Origin: Geobacillus subterraneus
GTDB taxonomy: Bacteria > Bacillota > Bacilli > Bacillales > Anoxybacillaceae
Direction: 5' to 3'
DNA length: 64,000 nt
Assembly: GCF_001618685.1 (NCBI RefSeq)
Contig: NZ_CP014342.1
Coordinates: forward strand, 744,001 to 808,000
The stretch's first letter is position 1. Each line of letters starts with the position of its first letter. Positions 39,132 through 49,231 of this stretch are shown here, in pieces. Made by a program: the position numbers and the translations under genes. Below the pieces are notes generated by a model, which worked only from the letters and a program-made list of their open reading frames with translations, did not search any database and had not been told where the DNA came from.

Positions 39132-40442
39132 ATGGCGAAGACGCAGTTTACCCGTTTTCCATTTCAGCCGTTTTTGATCGAGGCGATTCAAGCGCTTCGT
39201 TTTTATAAACCGACGGAAATTCAAGAGCGCATCATTCCGAGGGCGCTGCGCGGGGAGAGCATGGTCGGCCAGTCGCAGACCGGGACGGGAAAAACGCACG
39301 CCTATTTATTGCCGATCATCGAAAAGATCGACCCGGAGCGCGCGGAGGTGCAGGCGGTCATCACAGCGCCGACGCGTGAGTTGGCGACGCAAATTTACCA
39401 TGAAACGTTAAAGATCACGAAATTTTGCCCGAAAGACCGGATGATCGTCGCCCGTTGTTTCATCGGCGGGACGGATAAGCAAAAGGCGCTCGAAAAGCTC
39501 CATGTGCAGCCGCATCTTGTCATCGGCACGCCCGGACGCATTAATGATTTTATCCGCGAGCAGGCGCTTACTGTGCACACGGCGCGCATCCTTGTCGTCG
39601 ATGAAGCCGATTTGATGCTTGATATGGGCTTTATCACTGACGTCGACCAAATCGCGGCCCGGATGCCGAAAGAGCTGCAAATGCTCGTCTTTTCGGCGAC
39701 GATTCCGGAAAAGCTGAAGCCGTTTTTGAAAAAATATATGGAAAATCCGACATTCGTCCAAGTCGAGCCGAAACAGGCGGCGAATGAAAACATTGAGCAT
39801 GTGCTTATTCCACTGCGCGGGCGCGAAAAGGTCAAACTGCTTTACGATGTGCTTGTCAGCTACAATCCGTATTTAGCCATTGTGTTCGTGAATACGAGAA
39901 AAAGGGCTGATGAAGTCGCTGATCTGCTTGCTGAACAAGGATTGAAAGTCGGCGTGTTGCACGGCGATTTGACGCCGCGCGAGCGCAAAAAGATGATGAG
40001 CCAAATCCTTGATTTGGCGTTTCAATACGTCGTCGCCACCGACTTGGCCGCGCGTGGCATTGATATCGAAGGTGTCAGCCATGTCATCAACTACGAGCTG
40101 CCTGATGATTTGCAGTTTTACATTCACCGCGCCGGGCGGACAGCACGCGCCGGCTATAGCGGCATTGCGGCGACCATTTACGAGCCGGCCGACCAAGATG
40201 CGATTGCCCGATTGGAAAAAATGGGGGTTTCATTTGTTCATCGCGATCTCGTGCGCGGCGAATGGAAGGAGCTGCCGCCTTGGAACCGGCGGGGCAAGCG
40301 GGCCGGTGAGAAGGAAGATGAACTCGCGCCGCTTGTCGCCAAGCTGAAACAAGCGAAACAAGTCAAGCCGGGCTATAAGAAAAAGCTGCGCGCCGAGCTC
40401 GAGAGGAAGAAAAAGCGGCTGAGCCGCTTCAAAAAATCGTAG
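39132..40442 (+). CDS. cshB: DEAD-box RNA helicase CshB
   Basis: 436 residues. RNA helicase linked to cold growth and ribosome assembly in Bacillus (YqfR/CshB). Motifs: Q-motif region [11 protein letters not shown], motif [11 protein letters not shown], Ia [46 protein letters not shown]; a basic C-terminal tail (about 400-436). The ATG at 39132 was chosen by GAAGGGAGTGG and by the family start. nfo follows after 37 bases. Confidence 0.95.
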   Translation: MAKTQFTRFPFQPFLIEAIQALRFYKPTEIQERIIPRALRGESMVGQSQTGTGKTHAYLLPIIEKIDPERAEVQAVITAPTRELATQIYHETLKITKFCPKDRMIVARCFIGGTDKQKALEKLHVQPHLVIGTPGRINDFIREQALTVHTARILVVDEADLMLDMGFITDVDQIAARMPKELQMLVFSATIPEKLKPFLKKYMENPTFVQVEPKQAANENIEHVLIPLRGREKVKLLYDVLVSYNPYLAIVFVNTRKRADEVADLLAEQGLKVGVLHGDLTPRERKKMMSQILDLAFQYVVATDLAARGIDIEGVSHVINYELPDDLQFYIHRAGRTARAGYSGIAATIYEPADQDAIARLEKMGVSFVHRDLVRGEWKELPPWNRRGKRAGEKEDELAPLVAKLKQAKQVKPGYKKKLRAELERKKKRLSRFKKS

Positions 40443-40479
40443 CTTTCGCTGCGAATGGAAGGAAAAGGGAGAGGAGAAC

Positions 40480-41379
40480 ATGTTAAAAATTGGTTCACAC
40501 GTCTCGATGAGCGGCAAAAAAATGCTGCTTGCCGCCAGCGAGGAGGCGGCATCGTACGGGGCGAACACGTTTATGATTTACACCGGTGCGCCGCAAAACA
40601 CAAGGCGCAAAGCCATCGAGGAGCTGAATATTGAAGCCGGGCGCGAGCATATGAAGGCGCACGGCATTGCGGACATCGTCGTTCACGCTCCGTACATTAT
40701 CAATATCGGCAACACGACAAATCCCGATACGTTCGCGCTTGGTGTTGATTTTTTGCGCGCCGAAATTGAACGGACGGAAGCGATCGGGGCGAAGCAGCTT
40801 GTGCTGCACCCGGGCGCCCATGTCGGCGCCGGAGCGGAAGCCGGGCTTCGGCAAATCATCCGCGGACTGAACGAAGTATTGACGCGCGAACAGACGGTCG
40901 AAATCGCTCTTGAAACGATGGCCGGAAAAGGATCGGAATGCGGGCGCACGTTTGAAGAACTGGCGTATATTATCGATGGCGTCGCCTATAATGACAAGCT
41001 GTCCGTCTGCTTTGACACATGCCATACGCATGACGCCGGCTATGATATTGTCAACGATTTTGACGGCGTCCTTGCCGAATTTGACCGGATCATCGGTCTA
41101 GAACGGCTGAAAGTGCTGCATATCAACGACAGCAAAAATCCGCGCGGCAGCCGAAAAGACCGCCACGAAAACATCGGTTTCGGCCATATCGGATTTCATG
41201 CGCTGAACTACATCGTCCATCACCCGCAGCTGACAGACGTTCCAAAAATTTTAGAAACGCCGTATGTCGGGGAGGACAAAAATGATAAAAAACCGCCGTA
41301 CAAGCATGAAATTGCTATGCTGCGGGCGCAGACATTCGATGATCAGCTGCTTGAAAAAATTGTTGCTGACGCGCAATGA
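40480..41379 (+). CDS. nfo: Endonuclease IV (AP endonuclease)
   Basis: 299 residues. Cleaves at abasic sites in base excision repair; TIM-barrel with three zinc ions. Signature regions present: [30 protein letters not shown] and [24 protein letters not shown]-type motif (about 212-233). Start ATG with GGGAGAGGAGAAC upstream. In B. subtilis nfo (YqfS) follows yqfR in the same way. Ends in a terminator shared with the convergent small gene. Confidence 0.97.
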   Translation: MLKIGSHVSMSGKKMLLAASEEAASYGANTFMIYTGAPQNTRRKAIEELNIEAGREHMKAHGIADIVVHAPYIINIGNTTNPDTFALGVDFLRAEIERTEAIGAKQLVLHPGAHVGAGAEAGLRQIIRGLNEVLTREQTVEIALETMAGKGSECGRTFEELAYIIDGVAYNDKLSVCFDTCHTHDAGYDIVNDFDGVLAEFDRIIGLERLKVLHINDSKNPRGSRKDRHENIGFGHIGFHALNYIVHHPQLTDVPKILETPYVGEDKNDKKPPYKHEIAMLRAQTFDDQLLEKIVADAQ

Positions 41380-41403
41380 AAAAGGGCGAAACGCCCTTTT
41401 TTA
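41378..41403. terminator. Bidirectional terminator after nfo
   Basis: GGGCG/CGCCC core (41384-41388 with 41392-41396) flanked by A5 and T6. It overlaps the nfo stop and the stop of the reverse-strand gene. Confidence 0.8.
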
Positions 41404-41661
41404 CTTTTTTTGTACAAATTTTAAAAACAGTTCGTTCGCCTTTTTGGCAATCTCCGGCGAAGTGATTTTAGCCAGCTCGCGCACCCATTTTTTCCGCTCT
41501 TTGGGGTCGAAGATGTTAATGTCATTCGTCCGGGCAAGATGAAGAATTTTTTTCGCCTGGCTGACCGTAATCGGCAAATCGTAATCTTGGCTGTATGCAA
41601 CGAGTTGTTCCGGGGTGATCGTTTTTAACTTTTGTTTGACAATCTGTTGGTAAAAGTTCAT
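41401..41661 (-). CDS. yqfT: DUF2624 family protein (YqfT)
   Basis: 86 residues, soluble and basic, mostly helical: MNFYQQIVKQKLKTITPEQL start, then a SQAKKILHLARTNDINIFD middle. It corresponds to B. subtilis YqfT beside nfo; function unknown. Minus-strand ribosome-binding site AAGGAGGGGG precedes the ATG at 41661. Confidence 0.85.
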   Translation of the reverse strand: MNFYQQIVKQKLKTITPEQLVAYSQDYDLPITVSQAKKILHLARTNDINIFDPKERKKWVRELAKITSPEIAKKANELFLKFVQKK

Positions 41662-41717
41662 GGCAGCCCCCTCCTTGTTTCTGTTCCATCATATGATGTG
41701 AACGGAAAAGGGGTGTA

Positions 41718-41726
41718 TGGTATAAT
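41718..41726 (+). promoter_or_regulatory. Extended -10 promoter for the YitT-family gene
   Basis: TGG followed by perfect TATAAT (41721-41726), 34 bases before the TTG start. The -35 region (GTGAAC at 41698) is weak. Confidence 0.6.
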
Positions 41727-41759
41727 GGAAATGAAAGTAAAGAAGGAAAGGGTGGGATT

Positions 41760-42641
41760 TTGACGCCAAAGCAGCATAAAAAAGAACCGTTGAAGCGCGT
41801 GTTGTACCGGGTGTTGATGATCGCTATGGGGGCTTCCTTGGCGGCGTTTGCCATCGAGCGGCTGCTCGTTCCGAATAAAATGATCGATGGCGGCATTATC
41901 GGTGTATCCCTTATTTTGGATTATTTAATTCCAGACGAATGGCGGCTGCTCAACTTTGCCACGCTCGTCATCCTCTTAAACGCCCCGTTTATGTATTTTG
42001 GCTATAAGCACATCGGCAAAACGTTTATGCTGTCAACGATTTTAGGCGTTGTTATTCTCGGTGTCACCGAACGGATGTTTCACCATTTTTCCCCGCTGAC
42101 GACCGAGCCGGTTTTGGCGACTGTCTTTGGCGGCTTGGCGCTCGGGCTTGGTGTCGGTCTTGTTATTCGCCATGGCGGGTCGCTGGATGGGACAGAAATT
42201 TTAGGCCTCTTACTGACAAAGAAAATTCCGTTTTCCGTCGGCGAGTTCGTCATGTTTGTCAACGTGTTTATTTTCGGCTGGGCAGCGTTTGTGCTTGGGG
42301 TCGAGCCGGCGATGTATTCGGTGATGACGTACTACATCGCCTCCAAGACGATCGATGCGGTGATTGAAGGGCTCGATGAGACGCGGGCGGCCTTTATTGT
42401 CACTGATTTTTATGAAGAAGTTTCTGATGCCATTTTGCACCGCCTCGGCCGCGGGACGACGAAGCTGCTTGGCAAAGGCGGCTATACGGACGAGCAAAAA
42501 GAAATCATTTATGCTGTCGTTACGCGTCTGGAAGTGACCAAGCTGAAATCGATCGTTAATGAAATCGACCCGAATGCGTTCATTACCATTATGGCGACGC
42601 ATGAAGTGCGCGGGGCCCGTTTCAAATCGGCGATTCATTGA
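41760..42641 (+). CDS. yqfU: YitT family membrane protein (YqfU)
   Basis: 293 residues. Five membrane helices in the first 190 residues (YitT/DUF161 domain, with [15 protein letters not shown] and [12 protein letters not shown] motifs), then a cytoplasmic DUF2179 domain (about 205-290), which folds like a nucleotide-binding ACT/PII-type sensor. Substrate not known. It starts at TTG (41760) after AAAGGGTGGG; no better start is in frame. It is single-gene and followed by the Zur-controlled operon. Confidence 0.88.
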   Translation: MTPKQHKKEPLKRVLYRVLMIAMGASLAAFAIERLLVPNKMIDGGIIGVSLILDYLIPDEWRLLNFATLVILLNAPFMYFGYKHIGKTFMLSTILGVVILGVTERMFHHFSPLTTEPVLATVFGGLALGLGVGLVIRHGGSLDGTEILGLLLTKKIPFSVGEFVMFVNVFIFGWAAFVLGVEPAMYSVMTYYIASKTIDAVIEGLDETRAAFIVTDFYEEVSDAILHRLGRGTTKLLGKGGYTDEQKEIIYAVVTRLEVTKLKSIVNEIDPNAFITIMATHEVRGARFKSAIH

Positions 42642-42643
42642 GG

Positions 42644-42672
42644 TTTACAAAATGGAAGGGATCGGCTATACT
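42644..42672 (+). promoter_or_regulatory. SigA promoter for znuC-znuB-zur
   Basis: TTTACA (42644-42649), exact 17-base spacer, TATACT (42667-42672). Starts 2 bases after the preceding gene. Confidence 0.75.
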
Positions 42673-42685
42673 TGCATATGGGTAT

Positions 42686-42706
42686 AAATCGTAACGATTC
42701 TGAATT
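42686..42706 (+). promoter_or_regulatory. Zur box
   Basis: AAATCGTAA-x2-ATTCTGAATT matches the Bacillus Zur operator (AAATCGTAATNATTACGATTT) at about 16 of 20 defined positions; the left half is perfect and the right half is degenerate. It lies just after the promoter, around the transcription start, so zinc-bound Zur would block the operon that encodes it. Confidence 0.75.
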
Positions 42707-42723
42707 AACAAGGGAGAACGGCC

Positions 42724-43479
42724 ATGGAAAACAGGCTTGTCGTGCAAGTCGAGGATGTATCATTTCGCTATGAAAAAGAAGAAGTGCTCGAGCATGTCAA
42801 TTTGGCGGTGCCAAAAGGAGCGTTTTTAGGGCTGGTTGGCCCGAATGGTTCCGGAAAGTCAACGCTCTTAAAATGCGTGCTCGGTTTGTTAAAACCGGAC
42901 CGCGGCCGCATCTCGCTGTTTGGCGAGCCGATCGAGTCGTTCCGTGAATGGCATCGGATCGGCTTTGTGTCGCAAAAAGCGAACAGCTTTAACCGCGGGT
43001 TCCCGGCGACCGTCGAGGAAGTGGTGATGAGCGGATTGACGGCCAAACGCGGTTTGTTTCGCCTACTGACGAAAGAAGACCGCCGCGCGGTTGAGGCGGC
43101 GTTGGAGGCGGTCGGTTTGTGCGGCTTGGCGAAGCGCAATATCGGCGAGTTGTCCGGCGGCCAGCAGCAGCGGGTGTTTATCGCCCGCGCTTTGGCGAGC
43201 AAACCGGATCTGCTGATTTTAGACGAGCCGACCGTCGGCGTTGACGCCCGCCATGTGCATGAGTTTTATGAGCTGCTCGGTGATTTGAACCGCCGCGGCT
43301 TGACGCTTGTGCTCGTGACGCACGACATTGGGACGATCACGGATCGGGTAACCCATATCGCCTGCTTAAACAAGCGCCTCTATTTCCACGGAAACGTGAA
43401 AGAGTTCGAACGGCTTGGCGACGAGGAGATTTCACGGTTTTACGGCCATTCGCTTCACGTTCTCTCCCACCAACATTAA
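42724..43479 (+). CDS. znuC: Zinc ABC transporter, ATP-binding protein
   Basis: 251 residues. Walker A GPNGSGKST (39-47), Q-loop SQKAN, signature LSGGQQQR, Walker B LLILDEPTVGVD and H-loop THD. It belongs to the metal (Mn/Zn) type ABC ATPases; zinc is inferred from the Zur box upstream and zur downstream. Start ATG with AAGGGAGAACGGCC upstream. The matching solute-binding protein is not in this window and must be encoded elsewhere, as in B. subtilis where this locus is yceA/znu-like. Confidence 0.92.
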   Translation: MENRLVVQVEDVSFRYEKEEVLEHVNLAVPKGAFLGLVGPNGSGKSTLLKCVLGLLKPDRGRISLFGEPIESFREWHRIGFVSQKANSFNRGFPATVEEVVMSGLTAKRGLFRLLTKEDRRAVEAALEAVGLCGLAKRNIGELSGGQQQRVFIARALASKPDLLILDEPTVGVDARHVHEFYELLGDLNRRGLTLVLVTHDIGTITDRVTHIACLNKRLYFHGNVKEFERLGDEEISRFYGHSLHVLSHQH

Positions 43480-43518
43480 CGGGCGGAACGTAAACGGTTG
43501 ATTGTGGAGGAATGACAT

Positions 43519-44352
43519 GTGTGGGAAGCCATTTGGCAATATGAATTTTTGCGCAATGCGTTTTTGGCCGGCATTTTGACCGGATTTGCCGCGCCGCTGC
43601 TTGGAGTGTTTATTGTTGTTCGGCGCCTGTCGCTCATCGCTGATGCGCTGAGCCATGTGACGCTTGCTGGCATTGCTGCCGGGCTGCTGCTCGGTTCAGC
43701 GGTGCCGGCCGCCGGATGGAATCCGCTTTACATCGGGATGGGCTTTTCCGTTGCCGGTTCGCTGCTCATTGAGAAGTTGCGCGCGGTTTACCGCCACTAT
43801 GAAGAGCTCGCGATTCCGATTATTTTATCGGCCGGCATTGGTTTAAGTGTTATTTTGATTTCCATCGCTAATGGGTTTAACACCGATTTGTTTTCGTATT
43901 TGTTCGGCAGCGTCAGCGCCGTAAGCGGCGCCGACGTTTGGGCGGCGTTCGCCGTCGCTGTAATTGCTGCCGCCATCATTTTCGCATTTTACAAGGAGCT
44001 GTTTCTCCTTTCATTTGATGAGGAGTACGCCCGCGTCTCCGGCGTTCGCGCCAAGTTCATTCACTTTTTGTTTATTGTGCTCGTCGCCCTTGTCATCGCG
44101 GCATCCATGCGCATCGTCGGCGTGTTGCTCGTTTCTTCGCTAATGACGTTGCCGGTGGCGGCAAGCATTCGCATCGCCAAAAGTTTTAAACAGGCGATCG
44201 CATTTTCCATTTTCTTCGGGGAGCTGTCGGTCATCGCCGGGCTTTTGGCGGCGTATGAGCTCGATTGGGCGCCGGGCGGGACGATCGTCGTGCTGGCGGT
44301 CGCCATTTTGCTTCTCGTATTAGGATGGAAAAAATGGAAAAGGGGACGGTAA
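43519..44352 (+). CDS. znuB: Zinc ABC transporter, permease
   Basis: 277 residues with about eight membrane helices, ABC-3 family of metal transport permeases. The conserved [17 protein letters not shown] element (ABC contact) is at about 35-52, and LFGSVSAVS and the [18 protein letters not shown] region are typical. Uses GTG at 43519 after GGAGG. Its TAA stop overlaps the zur ATG by one base. Confidence 0.92.
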   Translation: MWEAIWQYEFLRNAFLAGILTGFAAPLLGVFIVVRRLSLIADALSHVTLAGIAAGLLLGSAVPAAGWNPLYIGMGFSVAGSLLIEKLRAVYRHYEELAIPIILSAGIGLSVILISIANGFNTDLFSYLFGSVSAVSGADVWAAFAVAVIAAAIIFAFYKELFLLSFDEEYARVSGVRAKFIHFLFIVLVALVIAASMRIVGVLLVSSLMTLPVAASIRIAKSFKQAIAFSIFFGELSVIAGLLAAYELDWAPGGTIVVLAVAILLLVLGWKKWKRGR

Positions 44353-44780
44353 TGATGAATATCGGCGAAGCGTTGCAGCTGATGAAAGAAAAGGGATTTA
44401 AATATACTGAAAAACGGAGACAAATGCTCGAGCTGTTTGCCGATCGCGATAAATATTTGACGGCGAAGGAAGTGCTCGAAGCGCTTCGCTCCGCGTATCC
44501 AGGCTTAAGCTTTGACACCGTATACCGCAATTTATCGCTCTTCGCTGCACTCGGCATTTTAGAGATGACCGAGCTGTCCGGGGAAAAGCATTTCCGCTTT
44601 GCCTGTGATGCCCGCCGCCATCACCACCATTTTATTTGCGTCCAGTGCGGGAAAACAAAGGAAATTGATGCTTGCCCGATGGACAGGCTCGGCCCAGAGC
44701 TCGACGGTTATGAAATTGCTGACCATAAATTTGAAATTTACGGCACATGTCTGCAATGTCAAAAACATCTCCCGGTATAA
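44352..44780 (+). CDS. zur: Zur, zinc-dependent Fur-family repressor
   Basis: 142 residues (141 if the adjacent ATG 44355 is used). N-terminal winged helix ([16 protein letters not shown] recognition region), C-terminal dimerisation domain with [21 protein letters not shown] and a final CLQC: the two CxxC motifs bind the structural zinc. Closest to B. subtilis Zur (begins MNVQEAL there, MNIGEAL here) rather than Fur or PerR. Last gene of znuC-znuB-zur, so it represses its own operon through the Zur box. The terminator begins inside the coding end. Confidence 0.93.
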   Translation: MMNIGEALQLMKEKGFKYTEKRRQMLELFADRDKYLTAKEVLEALRSAYPGLSFDTVYRNLSLFAALGILEMTELSGEKHFRFACDARRHHHHFICVQCGKTKEIDACPMDRLGPELDGYEIADHKFEIYGTCLQCQKHLPV

Positions 44781-44796
44781 AGCGGGAGATGTTTTT
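44761..44796. terminator. Bidirectional terminator containing the zur and yqfW stop codons
   Basis: Perfect 14-bp stem (44761-44774 with 44783-44796), loop of 8. The zur TAA is in the loop and the reverse-strand stop is at the foot of the stem. A and T runs on both sides. Confidence 0.93.
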
Positions 44797-45364
44797 ATGA
44801 CTGTAGACGCCGCTCCACTTCCCGTTTTGCTTCCAGCCAGCTTTTGACGCGAATGACGTTCTCGGGCAACGGTCCTTGGTTGTACGGCGTGTCGAATAAA
44901 ATAACCGGGATATCGCATTCTTCGCCGATGGCGCAGGCGTTGTCGTATTTATCCTCAAAAAAAGCAGCAAGCTGGTAGCGGCGGACGGCGGCGATTTTAT
45001 CATGTGATCCAGTCAGTTCGATATGATGGTAGTGAATGCCATGGCGCCGAAACCAGCGCTCGGTGAGCTCGTACAAATGGCGGCCGCGAGCGCTAATGTA
45101 AAACAACTCGTATTTGTCTTTCCAGCTGTCGATCACCTCAAGCGCATAGCGGGCAAGCGGAGCGCGCTCATAAATGGCGGCTTCGTTTTCTTCGAGCCAA
45201 CGGTCCATTTCTTCTTCCGTTACCCCGTACAGCGGTGCCAAATTGTACTGTGTAATGTCGCCTAATGTGAGCGGTTTGCCAAATGCCTCGTTTAAGTATG
45301 GAATGAATGTGCTTGGACATGTGACGGTGCCGTCGATGTCAATACCGAGACGTTGCCGCTTCAT
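44795..45364 (-). CDS. yqfW: HAD-type nucleotidase (YqfW, 5'(3')-deoxyribonucleotidase-like)
   Basis: 189 residues. HAD motif I GIDIDGTVT (8-16), motif II with YISARG (about 93-98), and motif III/IV FFEDKYDNA; belongs to the NT5C-like group. Dephosphorylation of (deoxy)nucleotides is inferred from the family. Minus strand, convergent to zur. The ribosome-binding site is AAGGGGGGATCCGGCG. It matches B. subtilis YqfW beside zur. Confidence 0.87.
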   Translation of the reverse strand: MKRQRLGIDIDGTVTCPSTFIPYLNEAFGKPLTLGDITQYNLAPLYGVTEEEMDRWLEENEAAIYERAPLARYALEVIDSWKDKYELFYISARGRHLYELTERWFRRHGIHYHHIELTGSHDKIAAVRRYQLAAFFEDKYDNACAIGEECDIPVILFDTPYNQGPLPENVIRVKSWLEAKREVERRLQS

Positions 45365-45462
45365 CGCCGGATCCCCCCTTTTAGAAAATATTCACAATGA
45401 TAAAATGGCGTCGGTTTCCCATACTAATAATGCTCCTTACTTTAGGAAAGCGAGGGAAGCAT

Positions 45463-45810
45463 ATGGCAGACAACCGCGAGCGCACGTATAACGAGAGTTA
45501 CGTGCAATCGATCGGAAAAGAGGAACCAGAACGCAATTTCATGGAAGAAACAGCCGCGGAGGTCGCTGAGCCGATCCGCCGCCGCGAAGAGCGGGACGAA
45601 GAACGCGCAGGCGGCGCCGGGCTTGGTTGGCTCGCTTTGGCGTTGTCCATCATCGCCCTGTTTATTTGGCCGATTTTGTTAGGGGCAGCCGGCATTATTG
45701 TCGGTTTTATCGCGCGCCGGCGCGGAGCGGAAACGCTCGGGGCGTGGGCCATCGGGATCGGCGTCATCGCGATTCTCGTTCGCTTGTTTATTATGCCGTT
45801 TTACACGTAG
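45463..45810 (+). CDS. yqfX: YqfX-like membrane protein
   Basis: 115 residues. Hydrophilic acidic N-terminal half (about 1-50) and two close transmembrane helices (about 52-72 and 87-108), DUF4190-like. Function unknown. The ATG at 45463 follows AAGCGAGGGAAGC. CATACTAAT (45420-45428) upstream recalls a SigE -10 but lacks a proper -35. Same place as B. subtilis yqfX, between yqfW and ispG. Confidence 0.8.
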   Translation: MADNRERTYNESYVQSIGKEEPERNFMEETAAEVAEPIRRREERDEERAGGAGLGWLALALSIIALFIWPILLGAAGIIVGFIARRRGAETLGAWAIGIGVIAILVRLFIMPFYT

Positions 45811-45818
45811 AAAAAGCG

Positions 45819-45849
45819 AGGGTGTCCCCAAGCAGGGGACGCCCTTTTT
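45819..45849 (+). terminator. Terminator after yqfX
   Basis: 11-bp stem with one mismatch or wobble (45819-45829 with 45835-45845), AAGCA loop, then TTTTT. A5 on the left side means it may also serve ispG on the other strand. Confidence 0.85.
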
Positions 45850-45876
45850 CGTGCTGGTCTGTCGGCCGCGCTTCGA

Positions 45877-47001
45877 TTACTCTAGACCGCCGCCTTTCAG
45901 AGCAGCTTCTTTTTCCTTTTGTTTTGCAAAATATTCTTCGGCCAGCTTGTCGACTTCTTTCTTCAGTTCTTCGACCATCTGCTCTTCCGGCACTTTGCGG
46001 ACAATTTTGCCGTGGCGGAACAACAGACCCTCGCCGCGGGCGCCGGCGATGCCGATATCGGCTTCGCGCGCTTCGCCCGGTCCGTTGACGGCGCAGCCGA
46101 GCACGGCGACTTTGATCGGTGCCTTAATTTTGGCGATATAGTCCTCGATTTCATTGGCGATGCTGATCAAGTCGATCTCAATCCGTCCGCACGTCGGGCA
46201 GGAAATGAGCGTCGCTGCATTGGAGGCGAGCCCGAACGTTTTTAAAATTTCGCGCGCCACTTTCACCTCTTCAACCGGATCGGCGCTTAAGGAAACGCGG
46301 ATCGTATTGCCGATGCCTTTGCTTAAAATGGCCCCGAGTCCGACCGCGCTTTTAATCGTGCCGGAAAAGAGCGTCCCGGCTTCGGTAATGCCGACGTGAA
46401 GCGGGTAGTCAAACGTGCGCGCCGCTTTTTCATACGCTTCAATGGCGAGACGGACATCGGACGCTTTTAACGAAACGATAATATCGTGAAAATCGAGCTC
46501 CTCCAAAATGCGGATATGGTACAAGGCGCTCTCGACCATGCCGTCGGCGGTCGGATATCCGTATTTCTCTAAAATGCGTTTCTCAAGCGACCCGGCGTTG
46601 ACGCCGATGCGGATCGGCACGCCGCGTTCTTTCGCGGCTTTGACGACCGCTTCCACCTTCTCGCGGCGCCCGATATTGCCCGGGTTGATGCGGATTTTAT
46701 CGACGCCGCCTTCAATCGCTTTTAACGCCAATTTATAGTCAAAGTGGATGTCGGCGACAAGCGGGATGTTGATTCGCTTCTTAATTTCCGATATGGCCTC
46801 AGCGGCCCGTTCGTCCGGACAGGCGACGCGGACGACTTGGCAGCCCGCCTCTTCAAGCCGGTGAATTTGGGCCACCGTCGCATCGACATCGTGCGTTTTT
46901 GTCGTTGTCATGCTTTGGATGACGACTTCGTTGCTGCCGCCGATCGTCAGCGGCCCGACGCGGACTGGCCGTGTTTTTGAACGATGGATGATTTCACTCA
47001 C
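45877..47001 (-). CDS. ispG: (E)-4-hydroxy-3-methylbut-2-enyl diphosphate synthase, flavodoxin type
   Basis: 374 residues. Sixth step of the MEP pathway. N-terminal TIM-barrel and C-terminal Fe-S domain with cluster ligands in SCPTCGR and GCAVNGPGE. The GTG at 47001 was chosen because AAAGGAG lies 9 bases before it and the protein then begins [16 protein letters not shown] as in Bacillus; a longer frame upstream lacks this. Own promoter at 47042-47070. Supplies HMBPP for IspH, encoded 8 kb away. Confidence 0.97.
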   Translation of the reverse strand: MSEIIHRSKTRPVRVGPLTIGGSNEVVIQSMTTTKTHDVDATVAQIHRLEEAGCQVVRVACPDERAAEAISEIKKRINIPLVADIHFDYKLALKAIEGGVDKIRINPGNIGRREKVEAVVKAAKERGVPIRIGVNAGSLEKRILEKYGYPTADGMVESALYHIRILEELDFHDIIVSLKASDVRLAIEAYEKAARTFDYPLHVGITEAGTLFSGTIKSAVGLGAILSKGIGNTIRVSLSADPVEEVKVAREILKTFGLASNAATLISCPTCGRIEIDLISIANEIEDYIAKIKAPIKVAVLGCAVNGPGEAREADIGIAGARGEGLLFRHGKIVRKVPEEQMVEELKKEVDKLAEEYFAKQKEKEAALKGGGLE

Positions 47002-47041
47002 GGAAATTCGCTCCTTTAAAAACGAGTGCTTTTCTGCACTA

Positions 47042-47070
47042 AGTTTATCAATAGTGATGGGCATTGACAA
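47042..47070 (-). promoter_or_regulatory. SigA promoter for ispG
   Basis: On the minus strand: TTGTCA, 17-base spacer, TAAACT with extended TGA before the -10. Confidence 0.65.
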
Positions 47071-47084
47071 GAAATTCGCCGCGC

Positions 47085-47396
47085 CTATTTTTCGTACACC
47101 GGAATTTTGTATGTTTTTCCAATTTGAAGGGCATCCGCTTTTGCTTCTGGATTTAGTTTTTCAAAGTCGCGAATCAATGTCTCAATGGAAACGGGAAGCG
47201 GCCCTTGCTGTTCGCGTTCGGCAATGGATAACAGTGTGTCGCCGGCTTTAATTTTGATGACCTTATAGGAGGGCATGCCTGTGTTCTCTCGAACAACCGG
47301 TGCCTTTGATGATCCCGGAAGCGTTCCGACGGTTACATCTTCGTACGCGATATAGCCGACAAGGAAGGCGACGAGCAACAAAAACCACTTTTTCAT
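47085..47396 (-). CDS. yqfZ: LysM domain protein (YqfZ)
   Basis: 103 residues. N-terminal membrane anchor or signal peptide (about 3-18), a short linker and a LysM domain (about 45-102, [17 protein letters not shown] ... [11 protein letters not shown]). Probably binds peptidoglycan at the spore or mother-cell envelope. The ATG at 47396 follows GAGGGGTACA on the minus strand. A consensus SigE promoter stands upstream, in agreement with B. subtilis yqfZ being a SigE-regulon gene. Confidence 0.88.
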   Translation of the reverse strand: MKKWFLLLVAFLVGYIAYEDVTVGTLPGSSKAPVVRENTGMPSYKVIKIKAGDTLLSIAEREQQGPLPVSIETLIRDFEKLNPEAKADALQIGKTYKIPVYEK

Positions 47397-47423
47397 TGTA
47401 CCCCTCATTGCGTTTTTTATGAA

Positions 47424-47450
47424 ATGTATGCTTGTCCGCCCAAAATATGC
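47424..47450 (-). promoter_or_regulatory. SigE promoter for yqfZ
   Basis: On the minus strand: GCATATT (-35, 47444-47450), 13-base spacer, CATACAT (-10, 47424-47430) followed by TT. Both match the SigE consensus (KMATATT and CATACANT). It is about 28 bases before the yqfZ start. Confidence 0.75.
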
Positions 47451-47532
47451 GAACAATTCCATAAAACATAACAAACTATTTATATGTTCTTAATATTGGA
47501 TTGACATAATGGGGATGGAGAGGGGGACAACC

Positions 47533-49206
47533 ATGAGAAAGACATTTGGAAAGATCAGTCTGCAAAATCAGCTAATGATTCTGTTTATCGCTATTTTGAT
47601 TGCCACAGTCGGAATAGTCGGCGTAATATCGTATATCAAAGCTAAACATGAAACGATGCTGGCAATTGAACACCGCCTTCAACGAGAAACCGATATGATG
47701 TATGAATTGGCTCAGCAGTTTTTGTTTATGTACGTAGGAGATCAGAACCGCTTTATGGAACGGGTGAATACAAGCGTCCGCAAGCAACAGGCAGAACTGA
47801 TGCAGGACGGAATACCAGCCGAATTTTTTCTCGTTACTGAAACGGCCCATCCGTTCCACATCAATCGGCGTTCGCGTCTTATGTTTTCAGAAACGCTCAT
47901 CGAACATATCAAAAAAGAAAAGAACGGCATTTCCTATACAGTTATAAATGGGAATGATTATACGCTTGTTTATCGAAGCATACAGGAGTTAAAAGGAGTT
48001 TACGTCATTGTGGTGCCTACCAGTTCATACATGAACGCCATCCACCAAATGGCTGTTTTCATTTTCACGGCAACGCTCATCGGTGCATGCGTTGCTTCGC
48101 TCCTGATTGTCGCGTTTGTACGCACGTTGACAGCACCGATCATCCGGCTTCAGGGAGCGATGAAAAAGGTAGCTAGTGGCGACTTGAGCCCTAGCCCGCT
48201 CATTGTTTCCCAAACGCGGGAAATCCAATCATTGGTTGGTAGTTTTCAACAGATGGTTCAAAACATGAGGGAGATGATGTATCACATATGCGTTACAACG
48301 GAACAGTTGGCGGATAAAGGGGAACAATTAAAAACAGTGTCTAAAAAAACGATGCAAAGCAACGAGAAATTGATGGAATCGATTGGAATTGTCAAGCGGG
48401 GAGCTGAAGAAACCGCTTCTTCCTCCGATTTAACGATTGCTTTTTTTCAACAAATGAAAGAAGACATTATGCAGGTCACGAAACAGATGGAAATGATCGA
48501 GGAAAGCTCGCACTATATGAATACAGCTGCCCTTGAGGGAGGGAGACAAACGAAACAAATGACTCAGTTGGTTCAGGAGCTTGAACAGGAATTTGCCAAA
48601 ATGGCGGAAGCGGTAAGAGAGGTCGAGAATTACTCATCATCGGTCGTCACGGTCGTGCAAGTCATTCGTGAGATCGCTGAGCAAACGAAATGTCTTTCTT
48701 TGAACGCGACGATTGAGGCGGCAAGAGCGGGAGAGGCTGGAAAAGGGTTTGCTGTGGTGGCCAAGGAAGTGAGATCATTAGCAGAACAGTCCGGGAAAGC
48801 AGCTGAATCGGTTGCCAAAACAATGACGGAGATGGTGGAAGTGATTATAAAAGCTTCTAAGCAATGCACTGACGTTTCAGGGCGTTTTTCTGCCTACATA
48901 CAGACATCGTATCGATCCAAAACCGCTCTTGATGAACTGCTAAACGAGATTGCTGTTGTTACAGAGAATATTGAAAAAATGAAGCGAAGCATGGCTGAGC
49001 TGGCCCAATCGATTCCGGCCATGGAGCAGGCGACGGTTTCGTTCGTATCAACGGCCCAACAAACGTTGGCAAGCGCCGAACAAATGCTGTATTCTTCTCG
49101 TACGCAAACAATGGAAATGAACACGATGCATGCGATCGGGTTCGAAATCATTGAGCTCGGCCAAACGCTGAGGAAACGTGTTGAACGGTTTGAAATGAGC
49201 GGATAA
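47533..49206 (+). CDS. Methyl-accepting chemotaxis protein
   Basis: 557 residues. Transmembrane helix 1 (about 13-35), an extracytoplasmic sensor of about 130 residues without a recognised ligand motif, helix 2 (about 170-193), HAMP (about 194-246), and the long signalling coiled coil with the conserved CheA/CheW tip at about 380-415 ([26 protein letters not shown]). The start ATG at 47533 follows GAGAGGGGGACAACC; an in-frame ATG 8 codons earlier is less well placed. G+C is visibly lower than the neighbours and the gene has no counterpart between yqfZ and yqgB in the B. subtilis order, so it is probably acquired. No SigD promoter was recognised. Confidence 0.93.
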   Translation: MRKTFGKISLQNQLMILFIAILIATVGIVGVISYIKAKHETMLAIEHRLQRETDMMYELAQQFLFMYVGDQNRFMERVNTSVRKQQAELMQDGIPAEFFLVTETAHPFHINRRSRLMFSETLIEHIKKEKNGISYTVINGNDYTLVYRSIQELKGVYVIVVPTSSYMNAIHQMAVFIFTATLIGACVASLLIVAFVRTLTAPIIRLQGAMKKVASGDLSPSPLIVSQTREIQSLVGSFQQMVQNMREMMYHICVTTEQLADKGEQLKTVSKKTMQSNEKLMESIGIVKRGAEETASSSDLTIAFFQQMKEDIMQVTKQMEMIEESSHYMNTAALEGGRQTKQMTQLVQELEQEFAKMAEAVREVENYSSSVVTVVQVIREIAEQTKCLSLNATIEAARAGEAGKGFAVVAKEVRSLAEQSGKAAESVAKTMTEMVEVIIKASKQCTDVSGRFSAYIQTSYRSKTALDELLNEIAVVTENIEKMKRSMAELAQSIPAMEQATVSFVSTAQQTLASAEQMLYSSRTQTMEMNTMHAIGFEIIELGQTLRKRVERFEMSG

Positions 49207-49231
49207 AAAAGCCACCAAGGCTTCTTGGCGG
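49205..49231 (-). terminator. Terminator of yqgB
   Basis: AGCC/GGCT and CCAAG/CTTGG paired arms with one mismatch around a GCTT loop; on the minus strand it is followed by TTTTTT, which overlaps the end of the chemoreceptor gene. Confidence 0.7.
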
